Of a stretch of DNA of 33,993 nt, positions 23,963 through 30,887 are shown one piece after another. Position numbers and translations under genes: made by a program. The notes below the pieces were generated by a model. It made no database searches, was not told the DNA's origin, and saw only the letters and a program-made list of their open reading frames with translations. This stretch comes from Desertibaculum subflavum (lineage in GTDB: Bacteria; Pseudomonadota; Alphaproteobacteria; Ferrovibrionales; Ferrovibrionaceae): the NCBI GenBank assembly GCA_003576705.1, contig QOZS01000056.1:1-33993 (forward strand). Direction: 5' to 3'. How positions within the stretch are numbered: the stretch's first letter is position 1; each line of letters begins with the position of its first letter.

Positions 23963-25600
23963 CTATAGATCCCGCTCTGAGAAGCTCAGAAGGCCGAGCT
24001 CACGGATTGCCGTGCTCGGATAGGAGGTCTCGCGCAATGATTCGAGCGAGAACGACGGTTCAAGGCGGCGAAGCTGCTCGTAGACATTGCGTGCCTTGTC
24101 GCGCTCACCACTTCGCAGGTAGAGCGGCACGAGGTAGCGCATCGGGGGGCGGTACGCTGGCGCCATAACGTGTGCGATCTCGGTCGCCCGGACGGCTTCC
24201 TCCAGATGTCCCGCAAGCATCGCCGTCACACCGCACAGGAAGTGCAGCTTGTAGTGATAGGGTGCCTGCGCCGACAATTCGCGCCCCTGACAGGTCAACA
24301 GATAGCCGTCGTCGTGCTTACCCAGATAGGACTTCGTGCGTCCGAGGAAGGCCCGGCCAAGCGGCTGCGAGGCCTCGAACCTGATGCTCTGCTCGGCAAG
24401 GTCATGACCGACCGCATACTTGCGGAAGGCGAAGCTGTAGACATACGAAACAAGCGCCAGAACGGTTGCGTTTTGCGGCGCCAGCTCGAGAGCATGGCGC
24501 GCCAGCTCCTCCGCCTCCTCGATCCGAGCGCGTCGATCCTTGCTCACATGTTCGCCGACATAGAAGGTGCGCGCATAGGCTCGCCACGCCAGATAAACCG
24601 CCTTGGGTTCAATGTCGTAGGCTTGCGCCAGCAGGATGTCGGCATGGTCAACCTGCTCGATGTCGACGCGATACATCCGCTTTACGGCGTCGAAGGCGAG
24701 CGTGAACGCCTGTGCGGTCTCGTTCGAATCGTTCATCTGTCGCAATTGATGGCCGGCAACCTGGATCGTACGGTTGGCAAGCGTCTGCAACCTCGGCGAA
24801 TCGGCGACAAAGCCATCACCCAACGGGATCGTTTCTCCTGCGGTCCACAATTGCGTCGTTCCGTCAGCGGCAAGCAGCGTGACGATGACCGACACGCTTT
24901 GGGCCAGCGCCAGGCTGTCCACCCGCAACTGCATCCCGGGGCTCTGCTTCGGCATGTCGCAGATGTCCACGCCCCATTGATCGGCCAGTCCCTGGCCGAT
25001 ACGGCCGCCGATCAATCGCGACAGGAACTGGCCGCTCTCGCCGGTCGCTGAAGCCGGCGGCAGCAGACATATCCAGGACCGGGCCGATGGGCGATCGCGC
25101 CGCACGACGGGCGCTTGCGGCGTCGGCGCCGAGCGCATCGCGAGCAAACGCTGTTCAAACGCCGCGCGCTGATTGCGCACCCAGTGCTCGAACTCCCTTT
25201 CATCGATCTCGATGTCTTCGAGCAGTGTCGGCAACTCGGTGCCGCTCGCCAGGTGAGCCAGATCGGCGACCTCGACGTCGACGGTCACGCGCGACGTATT
25301 CAGCGCGACGCTCCGCAGGTCGGTGACCAGACAATCCCGGAATTTCGGTCCGAAGGCGCGGCGGATCTCCGACAGCGCCTGCCGCAGGCTGCCGGCGCCT
25401 TGCTCGGGTGCACGGGTGCTCCACAACTTGTCCTGCAGGGCCGCACGCGAGCGGCGACAGGCCGGCGCCAGCGCCAACAATGCGAGCAGCGCGCGCGCCT
25501 TGCTGCCGCGCGGCGCCAGATCGATGCCGCCGCTGCATCGAACCCGGAACGCGCCAATCACTGAGATACGGAGGCCCGCCTCCGTATTGGATTTGGACAT
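23963..25600 (-). CDS. SARP-type regulator with TolB-like and TPR regions
   Basis: A 545-residue regulator. Residues about 3-100 form an OmpR-type winged helix of the SARP kind (ISVIGAFRV, ARALLALLAL, LQDKLWS, SLRQALSEIRRAFG). Residues about 170-270 (ICLLPPAS, GGRIGQGLADQWGVDI, VIVTLLAADGTTQLWT) resemble the TolB-like domain of CadC-type regulators. Residues about 360-530 are helical TPR-like repeats (EEAEELARHALELAPQN). There is no transmembrane segment, so it senses inside the cell. I start at the ATG at 25600, preceded by a GGGGGGA site; a TTG at 25624 is less likely. It is divergent from the protease cluster and probably activates it. Its base composition looks lower in GC than the catabolic block: one sampled 60-nt line gave 35 G/C versus 43. 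Confidence 0.85.
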   Translation of the reverse strand: MSKSNTEAGLRISVIGAFRVRCSGGIDLAPRGSKARALLALLALAPACRRSRAALQDKLWSTRAPEQGAGSLRQALSEIRRAFGPKFRDCLVTDLRSVALNTSRVTVDVEVADLAHLASGTELPTLLEDIEIDEREFEHWVRNQRAAFEQRLLAMRSAPTPQAPVVRRDRPSARSWICLLPPASATGESGQFLSRLIGGRIGQGLADQWGVDICDMPKQSPGMQLRVDSLALAQSVSVIVTLLAADGTTQLWTAGETIPLGDGFVADSPRLQTLANRTIQVAGHQLRQMNDSNETAQAFTLAFDAVKRMYRVDIEQVDHADILLAQAYDIEPKAVYLAWRAYARTFYVGEHVSKDRRARIEEAEELARHALELAPQNATVLALVSYVYSFAFRKYAVGHDLAEQSIRFEASQPLGRAFLGRTKSYLGKHDDGYLLTCQGRELSAQAPYHYKLHFLCGVTAMLAGHLEEAVRATEIAHVMAPAYRPPMRYLVPLYLRSGERDKARNVYEQLRRLEPSFSLESLRETSYPSTAIRELGLLSFSERDL

Positions 25601-25627
25601 GGCCGAGCATCCCCCCGGATGCAACGC

Positions 25628-25633
25628 AGTATA
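25628..25633 (-). promoter_or_regulatory. candidate -10 element of the SARP gene
   Basis: TATACT on the minus strand, inside the palindrome AGTATACT (25628-25635), about 28 bp upstream of the ATG. The surrounding bases are AT-rich for this DNA. No good -35 is found at normal spacing. Confidence 0.35.
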
Positions 25634-25688
25634 CTAATGATGACATTTCTAACACACAACCCAAAGGCTCCCGGCGCCTGGGGCAATT

Positions 25689-25725
25689 GCCGTGAAAGCG
25701 CCGTGAATTCGACACCGCCTACTAT
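25689..25725 (+). promoter_or_regulatory. SARP-like operator and promoter of the protease cluster
   Basis: GCCGTGAA occurs at 25689-25696 and again at 25700-25707, an exact 11-bp period (one helical turn). SARP regulators bind heptamer direct repeats at this period, overlapping a poor -35 region. A TACTAT hexamer at 25720-25725 could be the -10, with the second repeat where the -35 should be. This fits an activator-dependent promoter for the gene starting at 25824. Confidence 0.5.
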
Positions 25726-25823
25726 TGCGACACGTATGGGCAGCCCGCATCCTCCGACCACACCGGCATGCACGTTTCGCCGACGCGGCGACGGCGTTGC
25801 CGCGACGAGGCAAGGGGGGACCG

Positions 25824-26999
25824 ATGGCGCAGAGCTTCTTCAACGCGGACAACGCGGACAACGCGGACAACGCCGACAACGCCGACAACGCCGATAATGC
25901 GGACAATGCCGGACTGATGCCGGGCAGCGGTTTCGTCGGCCGGCTGGCTTCGCCCTATACATCCGGCGCGCTGATCGGCACCCGCGACGGCATTGTCGGA
26001 CCGTGGATCCAGCCGCTCAAGGCGCCGGCCATCGCCGAGCCCGACCTGAACAGCGCAATGCAGCGCTGGTCGCCGCGCATCCGGGCGCATGTCGTGGACT
26101 TCGAGCTGACGTCATCGCTGCAATACTTCGGCAACTGGGGTACCGACGGCAGCGCCAAGATCCAGGCCCGCGACGCCAAGCCGCTGGGCAGCGACCCGGA
26201 GCAGGGCGACGGGCAGATCGTCAAACTGCTGCGCATGGCCCCCAAAAAGGTACTAGAGTACCAGCTTCAGTACGTGCGGATCTATGCCGACCTGCGCCGC
26301 GATCGCGCCAACGAGATCCTGTCCCAGCTCAGCGGCATCGAGTCCTTCTTTGCGTCGGTGGCCTATCTGCACCGCGAGCGGACGCGGTTCACGCTCGAGC
26401 TGCTCGCCGCGTTCATGCGCGCCCTGGTGCCGGCGGAGATGCGGGTCAAACACGCATTGGTCGCGCCGCGGCCGTCCGAGTACAGCCCGCAGATCCAGCC
26501 GGTGATCCTGGTGCCGGGACACAGCTCCCTGCCCAGCGGCCATGCGGTGGAAGCCTTCATGATGGCGACGGTCCTTTCCGTCCTGCTGGAAAGACAGAGC
26601 GAGCCGTTGCCGTGGCCGTGGCCGCCGAGGTGCTATGTCGGGGGCGGCTGGCGGGAGCAGTTCATGCGCCTGGCGGCGCGCATCTCGGTCAACCGAGTCA
26701 TCGCCGGCGTCCATTTTCCGGTCGACAATGCCGCCGGCATGGTGATGGGCGTGTTGCTCGGTGCCTATTTCGTCATGCTGGCGCAAGGCGGCGAAAGAGT
26801 GTTCACCGGGTGGCGCTTCATCGGCGACGGCTACGAGGATCGCGACTTCGAATGGCGCGACATCCTGACCGCCTTGCATACCGGCAAGGAGCTGCCGTTC
26901 CTGCGCACCCGCGCCAACAAGTTCAAGCTGCCGAAGGTCTATGCCGACCGGTCGCCGCTGCGCTGGCTCTGGGACCGCGCAGTGGAGGAATGGCGCTAG
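25824..26999 (+). CDS. soluble PAP2/vanadium-haloperoxidase-fold protein with NAD repeat
   Basis: A 391-residue protein with all three motifs of the PAP2/vanadium haloperoxidase superfamily: KHALVAPRP (Lys209 to Arg216-Pro217), LPSGH (237-240 being PSGH), and RVIAGVHFPVD (Arg291, His297, Asp301). These residues bind phosphate or vanadate, so it is either an acid phosphatase or a haloperoxidase. There is no signal peptide, and at most one weak hydrophobic helix (about 306-320), unlike membrane PAP2 enzymes. Residues 7-30 are seven copies of Asn-Ala-Asp and one Asn-Ala-Gly. The ATG at 25824 has AGGGGGGA 3 nt upstream; an upstream TTG in frame is less likely. It is the first gene of the cluster and is followed after 20 bp by the S8 protease. 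Confidence 0.88.
   Translation: MAQSFFNADNADNADNADNADNADNADNAGLMPGSGFVGRLASPYTSGALIGTRDGIVGPWIQPLKAPAIAEPDLNSAMQRWSPRIRAHVVDFELTSSLQYFGNWGTDGSAKIQARDAKPLGSDPEQGDGQIVKLLRMAPKKVLEYQLQYVRIYADLRRDRANEILSQLSGIESFFASVAYLHRERTRFTLELLAAFMRALVPAEMRVKHALVAPRPSEYSPQIQPVILVPGHSSLPSGHAVEAFMMATVLSVLLERQSEPLPWPWPPRCYVGGGWREQFMRLAARISVNRVIAGVHFPVDNAAGMVMGVLLGAYFVMLAQGGERVFTGWRFIGDGYEDRDFEWRDILTALHTGKELPFLRTRANKFKLPKVYADRSPLRWLWDRAVEEWR
25842..25913 (+). repeat. 9-bp tandem repeat, eight units, in frame
   Basis: Eight 9-bp units of the form AAC-GCG-GAC, with synonymous changes (GCC, GAT, AAT) in the later units. They encode seven Asn-Ala-Asp and a final Asn-Ala-Gly at residues 7-30 of the PAP2 protein. The unit is a multiple of three, so gain or loss of copies keeps the frame. 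The first three units are identical, which suggests recent expansion at the 5' end. Confidence 0.97.
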
Positions 27000-27019
27000 C
27001 GCCGTCGGGGGAGAACGAC

Positions 27020-29062
27020 ATGGCTGGGACCTGGGTGGCGCTCAATCTGGCCGGCGTGCCGCACGCCGTCCGCCCTGAAACACACTGGCTGCGCGAGGTG
27101 TTCGAAAAGCTCGGACCGCTCTGGTTCTCGGTGCAAGCGAGCCGTCCCAAGGCGCGCGAGCTGCACGACGCCTTCGCTGGCGCGTTGGGGCGGTTCGACG
27201 ACCTGATCCGCAACGGGGCGCGCATGGCACCGGCGAGCCGCGCGGCGTTGCAGCTGACGCTGGAGGTCTACGAGAAGCTCGACATCGACGATACCATCGG
27301 GACCGAGCTGCTGGTGCCATACCGGGCATTCCCCGCGTTGCAGGCCTTGGTCGGCGATGGCTTCGCCATCAGCGATGCCGGATTGGCGATCGAGGCGCAA
27401 ACCGACGATGCGACAGCGATCAAATGGAAAGCTGGCGGCGCCGCCGTCGCGGCACCGGGTGCGATCGTGGCGATCATCGACGACGGCGTCGGCGTGGCGC
27501 ATCAGCGCTTCCGCTCGGCGCCGGACCGCACGCGGATCGCTCATTTCCTCGATATGACAACCAACGGCCTGGACACCAGCGGCCCGAAGCCGACGGAGGA
27601 GCTGCTGGCGCGGTCCTGGACGGCGGAGCAGATCAACCAGCTGCTCGCGGCGCATGTCGAAGACACCGACGTCTACCGCGCCATGGGTCTGATCGACTTC
27701 AAGCAGGAGCGGCGCCAGCCGTTGCGCGCCGCGACCAGCCACGGCACGCACACGCTGGACACCGCCGCCGGCGAAGCGAGCGGCGCCGGCGGCTATCCGA
27801 TCATTGCCGTGCAGCAGCCGGCGCAGGTTGCCGAAGACCGCTCGGATGCGTGGATGCCGCAAACGCTGAAGCGCGCGCTCGACTGGATTCTGGTCAAGGC
27901 GGTCGACTTGTCGTGGGAATACGGCCGCGAGCGCATCCCGCTGGTGCTGAACTGCAGCGTCGGCAGCATGGCCGGACCGCTCGACGGCCAGAGCGACATG
28001 GAGCGCCGCTTCACCCAGTTCCTGCGCGTCTACCGCGCTGGCGACGATCGGCTGGCCCATGTCGTGCTGTCGGCCGGCAACAACCTGCAGGCACGGGCCG
28101 CCGCCCGCCACAAGGCGGGCGACAAATGCCCGATCAGGTGGCGCGTGCAGCCCGACGACCGCACGCCGAGCTACGTGCAGATCTGGCTGCCTCTGGTCGA
28201 TGCCGGCGCGCCGCAGCAGGTCGCGGTCAGGCTGTGCCCGCCGCGTGGCGGACCGGCGACGGCGGCACCTTCGGAACGCGAGAAGGTGGTGCAGTGGCAG
28301 GTCGACAGCAAAGTTCTGGCCAGCATCTACCATCAGATACACCGGCGGCCCGGCAACAAGATGCGCGAGTGCATCACCATTGCGATCCGCGCCACCGCCG
28401 ATGACGGCGACCCGGTGCCGGTGGTGCCGGCCGGAACATGGATGATCCACATCGACAATCTGCATCTGGATGCCGACGCAATGATCGACCTGCGCGTTCA
28501 TCGCGACGATCCCGGGCTCTTCGTCCGGCGCAAGGCACGGCAGTCGCGCTTCGAGCACCCGGACTATGTCGAGTTCGATCCGGTAAGCGGCCGCCCGCAC
28601 AATGACGAGACGCGGGAGGTCTCGCCGGTGCGTCGGCAGCGCACCCTCAGCGCCTATGCCGGCGGGACCGACACCATCGTCGTCGGCGGCTACCGGCGCA
28701 GCGACGGCGAGCCGGCGATCTACTCGTCGTCGGGGCCGACCGATGGCGGCCGCGTCGGACCCGACCTCGCGGCCGTCAGCGAGGAGAGCGCCGCCTTCCG
28801 CGGCCTGATCGGCGCCGGCACGCAGTCCGGCTCGGTGGCGCTGCTGAACGGCACCAGCGTCGCGGCGCCGCAAGTGACGCGGCGACTGGCCGACCTTCTG
28901 GCCGCCGGCGACGGCGTGGCCGAGCTGATCGCCGAGGTCGAGGGTTTCGAGAAGGCTCCGCATGGGCCGCATGGCAGCTACAAGGCCGCGCGCCCGCTGC
29001 GTGCCGGGCGCGGGCGGCTGCCACGACAGTCGCCGCGCTTCCGCATCCGCATCGACGATTAG
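27020..29062 (+). CDS. cytoplasmic subtilisin-family (S8) serine protease
   Basis: A 680-residue S8 peptidase with a complete triad: Asp154 (VAIIDDGVG), His241 (SHGTHT) and Ser613 (NGTSVAAP). The oxyanion Asn is at about 354 (SAGNN). Residues 1-140 form a helical N-terminal region without a signal peptide, so it is probably an intracellular enzyme; this part could be a propeptide or a docking domain. Between the Asn and Ser motifs lies a large insert (about 360-540) that looks like a beta-sandwich. The C-terminal tail is basic. The start ATG follows GGGGGAGA and is 20 bp after the PAP2 gene. Partners are unknown; it shares an operon with a caspase-type protease. Confidence 0.92.
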   Translation: MAGTWVALNLAGVPHAVRPETHWLREVFEKLGPLWFSVQASRPKARELHDAFAGALGRFDDLIRNGARMAPASRAALQLTLEVYEKLDIDDTIGTELLVPYRAFPALQALVGDGFAISDAGLAIEAQTDDATAIKWKAGGAAVAAPGAIVAIIDDGVGVAHQRFRSAPDRTRIAHFLDMTTNGLDTSGPKPTEELLARSWTAEQINQLLAAHVEDTDVYRAMGLIDFKQERRQPLRAATSHGTHTLDTAAGEASGAGGYPIIAVQQPAQVAEDRSDAWMPQTLKRALDWILVKAVDLSWEYGRERIPLVLNCSVGSMAGPLDGQSDMERRFTQFLRVYRAGDDRLAHVVLSAGNNLQARAAARHKAGDKCPIRWRVQPDDRTPSYVQIWLPLVDAGAPQQVAVRLCPPRGGPATAAPSEREKVVQWQVDSKVLASIYHQIHRRPGNKMRECITIAIRATADDGDPVPVVPAGTWMIHIDNLHLDADAMIDLRVHRDDPGLFVRRKARQSRFEHPDYVEFDPVSGRPHNDETREVSPVRRQRTLSAYAGGTDTIVVGGYRRSDGEPAIYSSSGPTDGGRVGPDLAAVSEESAAFRGLIGAGTQSGSVALLNGTSVAAPQVTRRLADLLAAGDGVAELIAEVEGFEKAPHGPHGSYKAARPLRAGRGRLPRQSPRFRIRIDD

Positions 29063-29113
29063 GAGGCGGCGCGGCGGCGGTGGCTTGACGCAGGACAGGG
29101 GCAGCAGCAGGTC

Positions 29114-29500
29114 GTGTCCGACCCGTTCCGAGTCCACGACTACCACGACCAGGTCCGCGCCCGGATTGCGGCCGCCGAACCGGGCTACGCGCAGAGCGTG
29201 ATCGACGACGTCATGGTGTCGTTCGAGGCGGCCTCGTTCCGCGGTCCGGTCTATGCCTATGACCCGCTTGCCTTCGGCATGACGCCCCGACTGAGCGCCA
29301 TGCTCGACCAGATGATCGTCGACGTTGCCCACGGCGAGGCCATCGCCTCGCCGCAGACGTTCAGCCGCGCCCGCATCGAACGCCTTGTCGCCGACCTGCG
29401 CAGTTTCCCGGCGACCTACCTGAAGCAGCACCGTCGCGCCGCATTGCTGCACGACTTCTATCTCGCCGACGCGGCGCCCGGCGCCAGCCTGACCTTCTGA
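29114..29500 (+). CDS. small unknown protein of the protease cluster
   Basis: A 128-residue protein that I do not recognise. It is mostly helical with no signal peptide or membrane segment. It contains FRVHDYHDQVRARIA near the start and ATYLKQHRRAALLHDFYLAD near the end. The GTG start at 29114 is the first possible start after the S8 stop, but its ribosome site is weak. It is in the same frame as the S8 gene, with only the TAG at 29060-29062 separating two open stretches. It could be a separate accessory protein, or the end of a longer S8 protein cut off by a stop mutation. Codon usage looks like a real gene. Confidence 0.65.
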   Translation: MSDPFRVHDYHDQVRARIAAAEPGYAQSVIDDVMVSFEAASFRGPVYAYDPLAFGMTPRLSAMLDQMIVDVAHGEAIASPQTFSRARIERLVADLRSFPATYLKQHRRAALLHDFYLADAAPGASLTF

Positions 29501-29628
29501 CATCGCTTTTCACGCGGAATTAACGCCCGGCGTCCGTCCGGTTCACGCCCGACGAACGGCCGCGGGCGATGGTGCAGGTATTCAGCGCGCACCGATGACG
29601 AGTTCAAGGGGATCTCGCGAGGCGCGCC

Positions 29629-29664
29629 GGCGGACCTGTCGTCTCCTCCCGCGGCGGGTCCGCC
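29629..29664 (+). repeat. inverted repeat in the leader of the lipoprotein gene
   Basis: GGCGGACC (29629-29636) and GGTCCGCC (29657-29664) form a perfect 8-bp stem with a 20-nt loop. It lies in the 194-bp gap between the small unknown gene and the lipoprotein gene. There is no T run after it. It could slow transcription or protect the RNA end. Nothing else is evident in this gap. Confidence 0.4.
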
Positions 29665-29694
29665 GCTCTCGCACCCGGAGGAAGGGAAACGGCC

Positions 29695-30870
29695 ATGCAC
29701 GGCTCGAAGGCAGGGGAACTGGGGACACCGTCACGTATCGCCGGCACCGCGAAGCGGCGAACCTGCGCGGCTACGCTGATCGGTGCCTTGACGCTCTCGG
29801 GATGCGGCCATGCGATCATCGAGCCGTACATCGCCCAGCCGGGGCCGAAGGCGACGCAGATCGATTACGAACGGGCCCGGTCCGACTACGCCGAGGCCCG
29901 CAAGGTCGCGCGCGAGGCGTCGGATAAGTTCCAGGGCAAGCTGCAGGACCTGGAATACTACGATGTCGCCACCGGCACGCTGCTGGTGGGCTCGGGCCTC
30001 GCCGGCCTCGCCTTCGGCATTTTCGGGGCGGGTCGCGACGCGGTCACCGGCGCGGCCCTCGTCGGGGGCACCGCAGTCGCTGGCCGCGCCTTCCTTCCCG
30101 TCCAGACGCGCAAGGAGATCTACCAGAACGGCGTCAGCGCCATCACCTGCGCCATCGCCAACATCGACCTGTCTGCACCCGATGACGCGCCGCCGGCGAA
30201 CGCCCGCGCAGCGGCCGGTCCAGGGCCACATGCTGTTCCAGGGCCACTTGCCGTCCGCTCCGAGCCACGTGGGCCGCTCGGTCGGATCGCGCGCGAACTG
30301 GCGGGACCGGCGGCTAGCCCCACGCCACGCGGCGTCGCCGCCGCGCCGGGTCCAGTGGCGGATCTCAGGGCCAGGGCGCGTCAAGTGAGGGCGGCGGCCA
30401 GGGCGACGGAGGGCACTCGCATCGTGGCCCGGCGGCTCGAGAAGGTCGCTGACCGGGCCGCCGAGCTGCGCAAGAGCGCAGTCGACCTGGGAAACACGAT
30501 CGATGCCCAGATCGACAGCCGCGCCACGAGGCTGGTGACGGCAACCATCGAAATCGTCAACGCAGTCAACGCGCAGCTCGTGGCCGCGCGCATCACGCCC
30601 GAGGACGCGCTGTCAACGGCACTCAGCAAGATCAAGGAGACGCAGCAGGTGATCATCGAGAACGCTCTGGAGGTGCGCAAGCAGTCCAAGCGTCTTCTGG
30701 AGCAGGCAGAGGACGTCGACGAAGCGGCAGCCGAGGCGGCGGAAGACGTCACCGGCGTCAAGCCGGCCGTGGAGGCGGTGACGACGGAGGCGAACGAGAC
30801 ACTTTCCCGGGCTGAAACGGTGCTGGCGCTCACCCGGGTGTCGGCCGCTTGCCTGGACGGCTTGAAATAG
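29695..30870 (+). CDS. lipoprotein with glycine-rich hairpin and coiled coil
   Basis: A 391-residue protein with a long basic start (KRR at 20-22), a hydrophobic stretch and the lipobox LSGC (Cys37), so it is probably lipidated and anchored in a membrane. Residues about 91-133 form a glycine-rich hydrophobic hairpin (TGTLLVGSGLAGLAFGIFGAG, then GAALVGGTAVAG) of glycine-zipper type. Residues about 165-230 are a Pro/Ala-rich linker. Residues about 230-385 are helical and rich in Ala/Glu/Lys, probably a coiled coil. The ATG has GGAGGAAGGG 7 nt upstream. I know no family. It is fourth in the plus-strand run and is followed after 17 bp by the membrane protein gene. Confidence 0.8.
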   Translation: MHGSKAGELGTPSRIAGTAKRRTCAATLIGALTLSGCGHAIIEPYIAQPGPKATQIDYERARSDYAEARKVAREASDKFQGKLQDLEYYDVATGTLLVGSGLAGLAFGIFGAGRDAVTGAALVGGTAVAGRAFLPVQTRKEIYQNGVSAITCAIANIDLSAPDDAPPANARAAAGPGPHAVPGPLAVRSEPRGPLGRIARELAGPAASPTPRGVAAAPGPVADLRARARQVRAAARATEGTRIVARRLEKVADRAAELRKSAVDLGNTIDAQIDSRATRLVTATIEIVNAVNAQLVAARITPEDALSTALSKIKETQQVIIENALEVRKQSKRLLEQAEDVDEAAAEAAEDVTGVKPAVEAVTTEANETLSRAETVLALTRVSAACLDGLK

Positions 30871-30887
30871 CGGTGCGCGGGGAACCC

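Noticed and set aside
25842..25913. The 9-bp repeat array considered as a CRISPR or iteron-like element.
   Set aside because: Units are short, contiguous and in frame within a coding sequence with synonymous variation, so it is a coding repeat.
26996..29503. An 835-residue minus-strand open frame opposite the S8 protease gene.
   Set aside because: The plus strand carries a complete catalytic triad; the opposite frame has no recognisable motif.
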